From NCBI RefSeq assembly GCF_005869225.1, contig NZ_SWFP01000007.1, forward strand, positions 310,001-374,000: DNA of 64,000 nt. Direction: 5' to 3'. Shown here piece by piece: positions 26,585 through 36,398 of the stretch; the stretch's first letter is position 1, and each line of letters starts with the position of its first letter. The stretch comes from Dyadobacter bucti (GTDB lineage Bacteria > Bacteroidota > Bacteroidia > Cytophagales > Spirosomataceae). Position numbers and translations under genes: made by a program. Under the pieces are notes generated by a model. That model did no database searches. It saw only the letters and a program-made list of their open reading frames with translations, and had not been told where the DNA came from.

Positions 26585-27547
26585 ATGAACTGGAATTACC
26601 CGTTTGATACTACTGAATATTTATTTATATTTTTTTTCATACTCGTTTACGTTGCCTACATTATCCGTACAGTCCGCGTCGCCAGACAATTACAAACTAC
26701 CGCCCGCACACTTATTATCAAGCTCTTTTTAAGAAGCATCACTTTCGCATTACTGATCATCAGTCTGCTCGGGCCTTCCTTCGGAGAGACGGATCGGGAG
26801 ATCCAGGCCAAGGGAAAAGATATCTTTCTGGTCGTGGATCTTTCCAAATCTATGGATGCTGCGGATGTAACCCCTTCCCGGCTGGAAAAAGTAAAATTTG
26901 AGTTGAACAGGTTTGTACAAAATGAAAGATCAAACCGGATCGGGATCGTTATCTTTTCGAATGATGCATTTATCCATGTTCCCCTCACCTACGACCGCGC
27001 TGCTCTGGAACTTTTTATCCAATCTCTTCAAACTGACCTCCTGCCCACCAGCGGCACCAACATTTGCGGAGCTTTGGAACTTGCCTTCAGTAAGCTGATG
27101 AATGCCGCCGATCCGACGGGGCGTTCAAAAATGATGGTAATTTTTACGGATGGAGAAAACGGTTCAGCCTGCAGCAATACCCTTTATAACAATATCCGCA
27201 GGTTTGGAGTAGGGGTATACTCGGTGGCGGTGGGAACCAAAATCGGCATCAGTATCCAGCAAAACGGGAAGCAGCTCATGGATGAAAATGGAAAACTCGT
27301 GATCAGTAAAATGGACGAAACTTTCCTGAAAGGGCTGGCGGCGGCTACAAGGGGCTCCTATTACGAACTAAACAACACCAAAAACGACGTTCACAAGCTC
27401 ATTACAAATATTGATCAGGCAGAAGGCACCTTGGTAGACTCCCGGACTGTGACCGTAGTGAGCAACAAATACTATTATTTTCTTGGTGCCGCTTTAATAC
27501 TGATCCTGCTGGACGTTTTAATTACCATCGGAACTTTCCGACTGTGA
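26585..27547 (+). CDS. VWA-domain membrane protein, BatA/BatB-like
   Basis: A 320-residue membrane-anchored von Willebrand A protein of the Bat (Bacteroides aerotolerance) type. Two N-terminal helices (about 11-30 and 50-67) precede a VWA domain (about 80-270) with the metal-ion motif VVDLSKSMD and a later MVIFTDGEN; a third helix closes the protein (about 293-312). In Bat systems such proteins sit in the inner membrane with the VWA domain in the periplasm and associate with MoxR ATPases. The MoxR in this window is 25 kb away, so a link is uncertain. The TPR gene follows 38 bases later. Confidence 0.88.
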   Translation: MNWNYPFDTTEYLFIFFFILVYVAYIIRTVRVARQLQTTARTLIIKLFLRSITFALLIISLLGPSFGETDREIQAKGKDIFLVVDLSKSMDAADVTPSRLEKVKFELNRFVQNERSNRIGIVIFSNDAFIHVPLTYDRAALELFIQSLQTDLLPTSGTNICGALELAFSKLMNAADPTGRSKMMVIFTDGENGSACSNTLYNNIRRFGVGVYSVAVGTKIGISIQQNGKQLMDENGKLVISKMDETFLKGLAAATRGSYYELNNTKNDVHKLITNIDQAEGTLVDSRTVTVVSNKYYYFLGAALILILLDVLITIGTFRL

Positions 27548-27558
27548 AGATCAATTCC

Positions 27559-27566
27559 TATTTTTG
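27559..27566 (+). promoter_or_regulatory. -7 element before the BatC-like gene
   Basis: TATTTTTG lies 19 bases before the ATG at 27586. It suggests a secondary promoter within the BatB/BatC-like pair; no clear TTTG is seen at the proper distance upstream. Confidence 0.35.
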
Positions 27567-27585
27567 CGTCTCAATGTGAACCCGT

Positions 27586-28302
27586 ATGACCGCAATTATT
27601 CTTTATGTCCTGCTCTGGCTTTGGGATAACCGAACATTCGATTCGATTACGAAATCCAATCAGCGCAAACTGGCGGCAGAACAGGCATATAACGATAACC
27701 GGTTTTCAGAATCGGCAAAGCTATATCAGCAAATTACTTACGGATCACTCTTCTCTGATCCCGCTGCAAGATTAGATCTGGCGCATTCCTACTACCGGAT
27801 GGGGGATTTTAAGCTTGCTCTGAAACATTATCAACTACTGAGCGGAATTGATAATAATACTATCGCATCAATCGCAAACAGCCAGATTGCGTTGATCATG
27901 GTAAATCAAAAAGATACGGCCAGTGCTTTAACAAGCCTCAAAACTGCTTTGCGCCTGGAACCCGGAAACAATCTTGCCAAAACAAACTATATCATCCTGA
28001 AAAAGACGTTTTCCGGAATCGAAAAACCTTCTGACCTCAATTCACAAAAACAAAAATCGAACCGCCAGGCTTTAAGGGAAAATCAACAGGAAAACCCGCA
28101 GCCAAAACCGGAAACGATGGAGGTTGAAGAAGATATCAAAAAAGAAGAATTACTGAAGAGCCTCAAAGCAATGAATATGTCGGAAGATCAGGCCAGGGCC
28201 ATACTGGATGCTATGAAATCGAACGAATCACAATATATTTACCAGCTCAGAAGGAAACAGTTTAAAAAGAAAACCGGTCAGACGGCAAAAATAGAATGGT
28301 AA
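27586..28302 (+). CDS. TPR protein, BatC-like
   Basis: A 238-residue protein with an N-terminal membrane or signal segment (ILYVLLWLW), tetratricopeptide repeats from about residue 30 to 140 (DLAHSYYRMGDFKLALKHYQ is one unit) and a charged, Gln/Glu/Lys-rich C-terminal region. This layout and its place directly after a BatB-like gene match BatC, a periplasmic TPR partner. The final part (EDQARAILDAMKSNESQYI) is typical of BatC C-termini. Confidence 0.82.
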   Translation: MTAIILYVLLWLWDNRTFDSITKSNQRKLAAEQAYNDNRFSESAKLYQQITYGSLFSDPAARLDLAHSYYRMGDFKLALKHYQLLSGIDNNTIASIANSQIALIMVNQKDTASALTSLKTALRLEPGNNLAKTNYIILKKTFSGIEKPSDLNSQKQKSNRQALRENQQENPQPKPETMEVEEDIKKEELLKSLKAMNMSEDQARAILDAMKSNESQYIYQLRRKQFKKKTGQTAKIEW

Positions 28303-28317
28303 TTTTACTCTAAACTG

Positions 28318-29250
28318 ATGAACAGCATACCAGAAACAAATTTTCAATTCCCTGGTCAGACGGGATTTTACAAGGGAAAAGTAAGGGACGTATACGCATT
28401 TGAAAAACGTCTTGTTATGGTGGCCAGTGACCGTATTTCGGCTTTTGACGTGATACTTCCCAGGGCAATCCCGTACAAAGGACAGGTATTGAACCAGATC
28501 GCCGCACATTTTTTGAATGCCACCTCGGATATTGTCCCCAACTGGCTGCAGGAAGTACCGGATCCGAATGTAAGTATCGGTATCAAATGTCAGGCATACC
28601 CTGTTGAAATGGTTGTGCGCGGATATCTGGCCGGACATGCATGGCGCGAATACGCATCGGGTAAAAGATCTGTTTGCGGCGTCTCGCTTCCGGAAGGTTT
28701 AAAGGAGAACGACAAATTACCGGAACCGATCATCACCCCGACCACCAAGGCTCACGAAGGCCATGATGAAGATATTTCGCGGGAGGAAATCCTGAAACAA
28801 GGGCTGGTCAGCGAGGACGAATATGAGCATCTTGAAAGATATACCCTGGCATTATTTGCAAAAGGCACGGAAATGGCCGCAGACCAGGGCCTCATTCTTG
28901 TGGATACCAAATATGAGTTCGGACAGCTGGATGGTACTATTTACCTGATCGATGAAATTCATACGCCGGACTCGTCCCGCTATTTTTATAAAGACGTCTA
29001 TCAGGAAAATCAAAGTGCCGGCCTTCCGCAAAAGCAGCTTTCAAAGGAGTTTGTCAGAGAATGGCTGATCGAAAATGGCTTTCAGGGAAAAGAAGGACAA
29101 ACCGTGCCGGTGATGGACGATGAAAGGGTACAACTGATCTCAGATCGCTACATAGAGCTTTTCGAAAAGGTGACCGGGAATAAATTTCAAAAAAATAATC
29201 TTGATAATCCTCTGAAACGTATTGAAAACGCGATTTTAAGGGCTTTGTAA
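28318..29250 (+). CDS. purC: Phosphoribosylaminoimidazole-succinocarboxamide synthase
   Basis: A 310-residue SAICAR synthetase, which joins aspartate to CAIR using ATP in de novo purine synthesis. Recognisable motifs are GKVRDVYAFEKRLVMVASDRIS (about residues 20-41) in the ATP-binding part, EMVVRGYLAGHAW, and LILVDTKYEFGQLDG near residue 200. The ATG at 28318 comes 15 bases after the TPR gene. Length above 300 is usual for the Bacteroidota form. Confidence 0.95.
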   Translation: MNSIPETNFQFPGQTGFYKGKVRDVYAFEKRLVMVASDRISAFDVILPRAIPYKGQVLNQIAAHFLNATSDIVPNWLQEVPDPNVSIGIKCQAYPVEMVVRGYLAGHAWREYASGKRSVCGVSLPEGLKENDKLPEPIITPTTKAHEGHDEDISREEILKQGLVSEDEYEHLERYTLALFAKGTEMAADQGLILVDTKYEFGQLDGTIYLIDEIHTPDSSRYFYKDVYQENQSAGLPQKQLSKEFVREWLIENGFQGKEGQTVPVMDDERVQLISDRYIELFEKVTGNKFQKNNLDNPLKRIENAILRAL

Positions 29251-29304
29251 AAATAAACTGTTAATATTTTATTCAAACTATTGTTGGTCAAAACAACACT
29301 TGAG

Positions 29305-29727
29305 ATGAACTATAAACTGGAGAAAAAAGAACAATACGTATACATTGATTTAGAAGAAACCGCATTTGCGGATGATATCCCGGCCAATTTTGAAGACACA
29401 GCGAGGTCCCTTTTCCGGGAAGGTTACCATAGCCTGATCGTTAATATGCAGACTGTAAAATCGGTGGATGCTGCCGGTACTACAATACTTAAAAAGGTGA
29501 ACAGACTTTGCGCAAATGACCTCGGGCTGCTTGTGGTGGTGACAAAAGATGATGATTTCATTGACCTGCTTGAATCATTAAAGATCGCCGACCTTAATAT
29601 TTTACCTACAAAAGAAGAAGCTATCGATGCCATTTTCATGAACAACCTGGAAAATGAATTCGGGGCTGGGGATGATGATTATGACGACGAAGATTATGAA
29701 GGTGTAAGCGAATCCAAGGAACCATAA
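29305..29727 (+). CDS. STAS-domain protein (anti-sigma-factor-antagonist-like)
   Basis: A 140-residue protein with a STAS fold over about residues 1-105. The segment SVDAAGTTILKKV holds the position where a phosphorylated Ser/Thr sits in SpoIIAA-type proteins (here DAAGTT, so the phosphosite is altered or absent). The C-terminus is a low-complexity acidic tail (DDDYDDEDYEGV). An ATG at 29305 is preferred over TTG at 29281. A strong terminator follows at 29750. Confidence 0.75.
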   Translation: MNYKLEKKEQYVYIDLEETAFADDIPANFEDTARSLFREGYHSLIVNMQTVKSVDAAGTTILKKVNRLCANDLGLLVVVTKDDDFIDLLESLKIADLNILPTKEEAIDAIFMNNLENEFGAGDDDYDDEDYEGVSESKEP

Positions 29728-29749
29728 AAACAAAAGTTCCGGTCGTTGT

Positions 29750-29790
29750 CAAAACGTCTCATTCTTACGGATGGGACGTTTTGCTTTTAT
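29750..29790 (+). terminator. Intrinsic terminator after the STAS gene
   Basis: A 13-base-pair stem (29750-29762 with 29771-29783, one G-T pair) around an eight-base loop, followed by a T-rich stretch. Confidence 0.8.
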
Positions 29791-30115
29791 TATTATCAGT
29801 ATTTTTTTATTATTTTTAAATAAGAGTCTTTTTGAAACCGCTTTGATTTGGTACCGAACAGGTGACTATAATTCTCGATAATACCGTTGTTTTTACATTA
29901 TTATCAATATTTCTATAATAATTGTAAATAAACAACCAAAGTAAGGTATGCGTAGAAAATTTTGCCATTCCCTTATTACACCAAATATTTTTTATGGTTA
30001 TCTTGCGAGGCTTTACCCTATTCATTATACAATAGCGTTTTGGCGCAAATTTTAAATTGCTTATTTAAACAGATTCTATTTACGAATTTGTAAATCACTC
30101 TACAATCTTCGATTA
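29791..30115. other. A/T-rich spacer upstream of gltB
   Basis: About 325 bases with no convincing gene. It should hold the gltBD promoter, but I see no clean TTTG/TAnnTTTG pair and no riboswitch-like structure. Confidence 0.5.
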
Positions 30116-33100
30116 ATGTCGCAAATGTCTGAACCAATGGTAGAAAATCAGGGACTTTACCGTCCGGAATTTGAGCATGATGCATGTGGTATAGGTTTCC
30201 GGGCTAACATCAAAGGCCGCAAATCACACCAGATCGTGGCTGACGCTATCCACATGTTAGAACGCATGGAACACAGGGGCGCTACCGGTTTTGACCCGAA
30301 CACCGGCGACGGTGCCGGGATTTTGATACAGATTCCTCACGAATATTTCGTTGAAGAATGTTCGAAGTTGGGATTTCAGCTTCCACAGGCGGGCGGATAT
30401 GGCGTCGGAATGATTTTCTTTCCAGGTAATGAAACCATCCGTGAAGAATGCCGTGACATACTGAACCGCAAGATCAAGAAATTAGGGCTGCACCTGATGG
30501 GTTACAGAAAAGTACCTACTCTTAACAACACATTGGGTGAAGGATCACTTTCGGTGGAACCGCATGTTGAACAGGTTTTCATCAAACGCCCTGATGATGG
30601 CTCCGATGATCTGAGCTTTGAAAGAAAGCTTTACATTCTACGCCAGGCCTCTTCGAGATTGATTAAAGATACAGTGAAAGGCGGAGCAGGTTTCTATTAC
30701 TCTTCACTTTCCTGCCGTACGATATCCTATAAAGGACAGCTTACAACTGCCCAGCTAAAATATTATTTCCCGGATCTTGAAAACGAATCTGTGGTTTCCG
30801 CGCTTGCTGTGGTACACTCCCGTTTTTCAACCAATACCTTCCCTTCCTGGGAGCTTGCTCAGCCTTTCAGATACATTGCCCACAATGGTGAGATCAATAC
30901 TGTAAAAGGTAATGTGAACTGGATCCGTGCCGGAGAAAAGTCATTCTCTTCGGAGTTTTTCAGCAAGGAAGAAATGGATATGGTACTCCCGATCTGCGAC
31001 CGTAACCAGTCCGACTCCGCCAACCTTGACAATGCCATTGAATTGCTGCACCTCTCGGGCCGCTCGTTACCACATGTAATGATGATGCTCGTTCCCGAAG
31101 CATGGGACGGCAATGAACAAATGGATCCTGAGAGAAGGGCATTTTACGAATATCACGCAGCGATCATGGAGCCCTGGGATGGTCCGGCGTCCATTTCTTT
31201 TACCGATGGCAAAATGGTAGGTGCTACACTTGACCGCAATGGTCTGCGCCCTTCCCGCTATTGGGTGTTGGACGATGATACCATTATTATGGCATCGGAA
31301 GCCGGAGTACTGGAAGTGGATCAGGCCAGAGTTGTGACCAAAGGCCGTTTGCAGCCCGGACGTATGTTTGTCGTTGATATGGAACAAGGACGCATTATTC
31401 CTGATGAAGAGGTAAAAGCTGCCGTTTGCTCTGCACAGCCTTATCAGAAATGGCTGGATGAAAATAAACTGCACGTAGACCAGCTTGATCACCCGATCCG
31501 GACTTATCGGGCTTATGAGGAAAATGCATTACTGAAACGTCAGGTTGCATTTGGGTATACTTCGGAAGACCTGAGAATGATCCTGGCGCCTATGGGCCAG
31601 ACTGGTGCCGAGGCGATCGGTTCTATGGGTACTGACGTTCCTCTGGCTGTACTTTCGGAGCAAAGCCAGCATTTATCCAACTATTTCAAGCAGCTTTTTG
31701 CACAGGTAACCAATCCTCCCATCGACTCGATCCGTGAACGTGCCATCATGTCGCTGATCTCTTTTGTAGGTGGAACGGAAAATATATTGACCGAGACACC
31801 AAAGCATTGCCGACAGATCGCTTTGCCGCACCCTATTCTCTCGGTCCATGAGTTTGACAAACTTCGTTTTGTAGATAAAGACGGTTTCCAGGCAAAAACC
31901 ATTAACACTTATTTCCGTGCTGACGAAGGCGGAAAAGCTTTGGAAAGAGCTCTCGAGCGGATATGCAGGTATGCTACGGACGCGATCGATGATGGTTTTG
32001 AGATCCTGATCCTTTCCGATCGCGCTATCGATTCTGATCACGCACCAATTCCTTCGTTGCTGGCTACCGCTACTATTCACCACCATTTGATCCGTGAAGG
32101 GCTGAGAGGGAAAGTAGGGTTACTTGTGGAAGCAGGTGACGTGTGGGAAACACATCATGTGGCAACGCTGATCGGTTACGGAGCCGCCGGTATCTGCCCG
32201 TACATGGCTTTCGAGACCCTTTCTTACATGAACCGCAAGGGCATGATCGAGGAAGGACTTACTGATGATAAATTACATTACAACTACGTAAAAGCGGTCA
32301 ACAAAGAATTGCTGAAGATTTTCTCCAAAATGGGAATCTCTACATTGCAATCTTACCAGGGAGCGCAGATATTCGAGTGCGTGGGTCTCAACAAGGATGT
32401 GGTTGACCGTTATTTCACAGGTACTATTTCACGCATCAGCGGAATGGGCATTTCGGAAATTGCACGAGAAATCCTGGTCCGCCACAAAATAGCCTATCAT
32501 GAGTCTCCTGATAAAAAACCGAAATTGGAAGTAGGTGGTTTTTATCAATGGAAACAACGCGGAGAGGCACATATTTTCAATCCGCAGTCTGTCCACTTAT
32601 TACAGCAATCGACTAAAAACAACAGTTACGAGCAGTTTAAGAAATTCTCGAAACTGATTGATGATCAAAGTCACAAAGCATTAACATTACGCGGCCTGCT
32701 GCGCTTCAAAAAAGGAAATTCTATTCCGATTGAAGAAGTGGAACCAGCCGAAAATATATTCAAGCGTTTCGCAACAGGCGCGATGTCGTTTGGCTCGATC
32801 TCATGGGAAGCGCATACTACCCTTGCGATAGCGATGAACCGCATAGGTGGGAAATCCAATTCCGGCGAAGGTGGTGAAGATGAACTTCGTTACAACCCGC
32901 TGCCGAATGGTGATAGTATGAATTCCCAGATCAAGCAGGTTGCCTCGGGCCGTTTTGGTGTAACCAGCCATTACCTGAGCAATGCGGGAGAATTACAAAT
33001 TAAAACTGCACAGGGTGCAAAGCCGGGCGAAGGAGGGCAATTACCGGGTTTTAAAGTAGATGACTGGATCGGACGCACGCGTCACTCGACTCCGGGAGTA

Positions 33101-34696
33101 GGACTTATTTCCCCGCCGCCTCACCATGATATTTACTCGATTGAGGATTTGGCCCAATTGATCTTTGACCTGAAAAATGCCAACCGTCAGGCTCGTATCA
33201 GCGTAAAACTGGTATCAGAAGCAGGAGTTGGTACGGTAGCGTCCGGTGTTGCAAAAGCACATGCAGACCATATCCTGATCTCCGGCTACGATGGAGGAAC
33301 AGGAGCATCTCCATTAAGTTCTATCCGTCACGCCGGATTGCCCTGGGAACTTGGTTTGGCGGAAACGCACCAGACATTGGTTAGAAACAAATTGCGCGGA
33401 CGTGTTACTGTTCAGGCTGACGGTCAGCTTCGTACAGGTCGTGACCTTGCCATTGCAGCATTGCTCGGTGCCGAAGAATGGGGTGTTGCCACCGCGGCCC
33501 TTGTAGCAGCCGGCTGCATCATGATGCGTAAATGCCATTTGAATACATGCCCTGTCGGCGTAGCAACCCAGAGGAAGGAATTGCGTGCCTTGTTTTCAGG
33601 AAAGCCTGAGCACGTGGTGAACATGTTCACTTTTATGGCAGAAGAGCTTCGCGAGATCATGGCACAGCTTGGGTTCCGTACCGTTAATGAAATGGTAGGA
33701 CAGGCTCAATACCTCGAATTGCGCAATGATATCAAGCATTGGAAATATAAAAACCTCAATTTCGATGCGATCCTTTATAAGGAAGGTGACCTTTCGGTGG
33801 CCCAGTTCAAACAGGAAGAGCAGGATCACGGATTGTCAACCATTATTGACTGGGATTTGATGAAAGCGGCCCAGCCTGCCCTCGAAAATCAGGAGGAAGT
33901 TTACGGAGAGTTTACACTGAACAACCTGAACCGATCGGTTGGTACCATGCTTTCCAACGAAATTTCTAAAAAGTACGGTGGCGTAGGATTGCCAAAAGGC
34001 AATATCCACTTCAAATTCCGTGGTACTGCAGGTCAGAGTTTCGGCGCATTTAATACGACCGGTCTCCGCCTTGAACTGGAAGGGGATGCCAATGACTATT
34101 TCGGAAAAGGACTCTGCGGTGCTGAGCTGATCGTCTACCCCGACCGTGATGCAAAGTTCAAACCGGAAGACAACATCATTATCGGTAACGTGGCGTTCTA
34201 CGGAGCTACATCCGGGGATGCTTACATCAGAGGTACCGCTGGCGAACGTTTCTGCGTACGTAACTCAGGTGCAAAAGTGGTTGTGGAAGGTGTCGGTGAC
34301 CATGGTCTTGAATATATGACCGGCGGACTTGCCGTGATTCTGGGCGAAACGGGCCGCAACTTTGCGGCAGGTATGTCCGGAGGGGTTGCTTATGTTCTTG
34401 ACAAATCAGGTGATTTCCGCGAAAAAGTGAATATGGAAATGGTTTCCCTGGATGCTTTGAATGAGGAAGACGAAGGTATTCTTCGGGAGTTTCTTGAAAA
34501 ACATTTCCAGTATACAACCAGTAATATCGCATTCCAGCTGTTGCAGGACTGGAGCGAGTCGGTAAAACAATTTGTAAAAGTGTTGCCGGCCGATTTCAAA
34601 AAAGCACTGGAAGGACGGGGAGTTACGCTGGCGCAGCAAATTGCTGATAAGAACGTAGTATATAAAGACATCGTCGTTGACGTCGTTCATCAGTAA
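30116..34696 (+). CDS. gltB: Glutamate synthase large subunit
   Basis: The 1526-residue large subunit of glutamate synthase, making glutamate from glutamine and 2-oxoglutarate. Domains: N-terminal class II glutaminase (about 20-420), whose catalytic Cys is in EHDACGIGF after a short propeptide; a central domain; the FMN-binding synthase domain (about 820-1200) with SNSGEGGED and GAKPGEGGQLPG; the 3Fe-4S cysteines in CIMMRKCHLNTCPVG; and the C-terminal GXGXG beta-helix (about 1260-1490). It is followed by gltD, forming the usual pair. Confidence 0.97.
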   Translation: MSQMSEPMVENQGLYRPEFEHDACGIGFRANIKGRKSHQIVADAIHMLERMEHRGATGFDPNTGDGAGILIQIPHEYFVEECSKLGFQLPQAGGYGVGMIFFPGNETIREECRDILNRKIKKLGLHLMGYRKVPTLNNTLGEGSLSVEPHVEQVFIKRPDDGSDDLSFERKLYILRQASSRLIKDTVKGGAGFYYSSLSCRTISYKGQLTTAQLKYYFPDLENESVVSALAVVHSRFSTNTFPSWELAQPFRYIAHNGEINTVKGNVNWIRAGEKSFSSEFFSKEEMDMVLPICDRNQSDSANLDNAIELLHLSGRSLPHVMMMLVPEAWDGNEQMDPERRAFYEYHAAIMEPWDGPASISFTDGKMVGATLDRNGLRPSRYWVLDDDTIIMASEAGVLEVDQARVVTKGRLQPGRMFVVDMEQGRIIPDEEVKAAVCSAQPYQKWLDENKLHVDQLDHPIRTYRAYEENALLKRQVAFGYTSEDLRMILAPMGQTGAEAIGSMGTDVPLAVLSEQSQHLSNYFKQLFAQVTNPPIDSIRERAIMSLISFVGGTENILTETPKHCRQIALPHPILSVHEFDKLRFVDKDGFQAKTINTYFRADEGGKALERALERICRYATDAIDDGFEILILSDRAIDSDHAPIPSLLATATIHHHLIREGLRGKVGLLVEAGDVWETHHVATLIGYGAAGICPYMAFETLSYMNRKGMIEEGLTDDKLHYNYVKAVNKELLKIFSKMGISTLQSYQGAQIFECVGLNKDVVDRYFTGTISRISGMGISEIAREILVRHKIAYHESPDKKPKLEVGGFYQWKQRGEAHIFNPQSVHLLQQSTKNNSYEQFKKFSKLIDDQSHKALTLRGLLRFKKGNSIPIEEVEPAENIFKRFATGAMSFGSISWEAHTTLAIAMNRIGGKSNSGEGGEDELRYNPLPNGDSMNSQIKQVASGRFGVTSHYLSNAGELQIKTAQGAKPGEGGQLPGFKVDDWIGRTRHSTPGVGLISPPPHHDIYSIEDLAQLIFDLKNANRQARISVKLVSEAGVGTVASGVAKAHADHILISGYDGGTGASPLSSIRHAGLPWELGLAETHQTLVRNKLRGRVTVQADGQLRTGRDLAIAALLGAEEWGVATAALVAAGCIMMRKCHLNTCPVGVATQRKELRALFSGKPEHVVNMFTFMAEELREIMAQLGFRTVNEMVGQAQYLELRNDIKHWKYKNLNFDAILYKEGDLSVAQFKQEEQDHGLSTIIDWDLMKAAQPALENQEEVYGEFTLNNLNRSVGTMLSNEISKKYGGVGLPKGNIHFKFRGTAGQSFGAFNTTGLRLELEGDANDYFGKGLCGAELIVYPDRDAKFKPEDNIIIGNVAFYGATSGDAYIRGTAGERFCVRNSGAKVVVEGVGDHGLEYMTGGLAVILGETGRNFAAGMSGGVAYVLDKSGDFREKVNMEMVSLDALNEEDEGILREFLEKHFQYTTSNIAFQLLQDWSESVKQFVKVLPADFKKALEGRGVTLAQQIADKNVVYKDIVVDVVHQ

Positions 34697-34764
34697 GCAG
34701 AAGTGGCTTCTTCAGAATAAGCATTGATCCAACAGAATAACGATTTAAATAAGAGCATAAAAGA

Positions 34765-36273
34765 ATGGGAAAACCAACCGGATTTTTGGAGTTTGATAGG
34801 CAGTTGCCAAAGAAGAGGGCTGTGGAAGAACGTCTTTCCGATTACCGTGAAATTGAAACCGCACCAACCGATTCAAACTCGAAACAGCAGGCAGCCCGTT
34901 GTATGGACTGCGGAATCCCTTTTTGCCATAATGGTTGTCCCCTGGGAAATATAATCCCGGAATTCAACGATGCCGTATATGACGAAAACTGGGCGTTAGC
35001 CTACGAAATATTAACATCCACCAACAATTTCCCGGAATTTACAGGAAGGATATGCCCTGCCCCATGCGAGGCAGCATGTGTGTTAGGTATCAATAAACCG
35101 CCAGTTGCAATTGAATACATTGAAAAGGCAATTATTGAAAAAGCATTTGAACTGAACCTGGTCAAGCCCAGGATACCTAAAACCAGAACCGGTAAAAAGG
35201 TGGCTGTTATAGGTTCGGGACCTGCAGGACTTGCTGCTTCCAACCAGCTCAATCAGGCTGGTCATAATGTGGTTCTGATCGAGCGTGCCGACCGTATCGG
35301 AGGGTTGCTTCGTTATGGTATCCCTGATTTCAAGCTGGATAAAATGGTGATCGATCGGAGGCTTGCCGTCATGCAGGAAGAAGGAATCGAATTCCGTACA
35401 GGTGTAAATGTGGGTGTGGATATCAAAGCAAACGAGCTTCTCAATGAATTTGATGCGGTTGTCCTTACCATGGGCTCAACTGTTCCCAGAGATGTGAAAA
35501 TAGAAGGCCGTCATTTGAAAGGTGTTCACTTTGCAATGGAGTTCCTGAGCCAGCAAAATAAAAGGGTGGCAGGCATTGAACCGGCAGTAGACCATCGCGG
35601 CGCTGCTTACGTCAATGGCCAGATCATTGCAACAGACAAGCACGTGGTTGTGATCGGTGGTGGCGATACAGGTTCCGACTGTGTAGGAACATCGGGCCGT
35701 CATGGAGCCAAATCCGTTACCCAGATCGAATTGATGCCTATTCCTCCGAAAGAAAGGGATTCGAGTACTCCCTGGCCCAACTGGCCAATGATGCTTCGTA
35801 CTTCCACTTCACACGAGGAAGGTTGCGACAGGCATTGGTCTATCAATACCAAAGAATTTGTAGGTGATGAAAACGGAAATCTCAAAGAGCTGAAAATAGT
35901 TGATCTCGACTGGCAAAAAGATCCTGAAACGGGCCGTATGCTTATGAAAGAAGTTCCGGGGAGCGAAAGGAACATTCCATGTGAACTGGCATTCCTGGCG
36001 GCTGGTTTTCTGCATCCCCAGCAGGAAGGGCTGCTGAAAGATCTTGAACTTGAGTTTGACGAACGCGGAAATATTAAAACAAATGGCTATCAGTCAGCTA
36101 CCAATGAAAAAATCTTCGCAGCAGGCGACTGCCGCCGGGGACAATCGCTGGTAGTGTGGGCGATCAGTGAAGGACGTGAGGCGGCAAGAGCAGTGGATGA
36201 GTACCTGATGGGACAGTCTTTCCTTGAAGCAAAGGCAGTTTCGATGTTCAATCCATCATTTGCTCACGCATAA
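34765..36273 (+). CDS. gltD: Glutamate synthase small subunit
   Basis: A 502-residue NAD(P)H-dependent small subunit which passes electrons to GltB. The N-terminal Fe-S cysteines are in CMDCGIPFCHNGCP and CPAPCEAAC (about residues 47-105). The FAD-binding motif VAVIGSGPAGLAA is near residue 146, a second nucleotide-binding motif VVVIGGGDTGSDC near 295, and a C-terminal FAD motif FAAGDCRRGQSLVVWAI. It begins 68 bases after gltB. Confidence 0.97.
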   Translation: MGKPTGFLEFDRQLPKKRAVEERLSDYREIETAPTDSNSKQQAARCMDCGIPFCHNGCPLGNIIPEFNDAVYDENWALAYEILTSTNNFPEFTGRICPAPCEAACVLGINKPPVAIEYIEKAIIEKAFELNLVKPRIPKTRTGKKVAVIGSGPAGLAASNQLNQAGHNVVLIERADRIGGLLRYGIPDFKLDKMVIDRRLAVMQEEGIEFRTGVNVGVDIKANELLNEFDAVVLTMGSTVPRDVKIEGRHLKGVHFAMEFLSQQNKRVAGIEPAVDHRGAAYVNGQIIATDKHVVVIGGGDTGSDCVGTSGRHGAKSVTQIELMPIPPKERDSSTPWPNWPMMLRTSTSHEEGCDRHWSINTKEFVGDENGNLKELKIVDLDWQKDPETGRMLMKEVPGSERNIPCELAFLAAGFLHPQQEGLLKDLELEFDERGNIKTNGYQSATNEKIFAAGDCRRGQSLVVWAISEGREAARAVDEYLMGQSFLEAKAVSMFNPSFAHA

Positions 36274-36311
36274 TAAGAAAGGTTTTAAGCCAGCCTCTAT
36301 ATACTATTGAT

Positions 36312-36345
36312 AAGAAAGCTGCTCCAAACGGGCAGCTTCTTATTT
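36312..36345 (+). terminator. Hairpin after gltD
   Basis: A 10-base-pair stem with one bulged A (AAGAAAGCTGC with GCAGCTTCTT) and a short T-rich tail, 38 bases after the gltD stop. Confidence 0.55.
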
Positions 36346-36355
36346 TAGATCCCTA

Positions 36356-36363
36356 TATATTTG
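36356..36363 (+). promoter_or_regulatory. -7 element before the polysaccharide deacetylase
   Basis: TATATTTG fits TAnnTTTG and lies 35 bases before the ATG at 36399. No clear -33 element. Confidence 0.4.
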
Positions 36364-36398
36364 GGCATCCGTTCCAATATGCAACCGATCCAAAGTCA

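Noticed and set aside
29281..29304. TTG start for the STAS protein
   Set aside because: An ATG nine codons later gives a better N-terminus.
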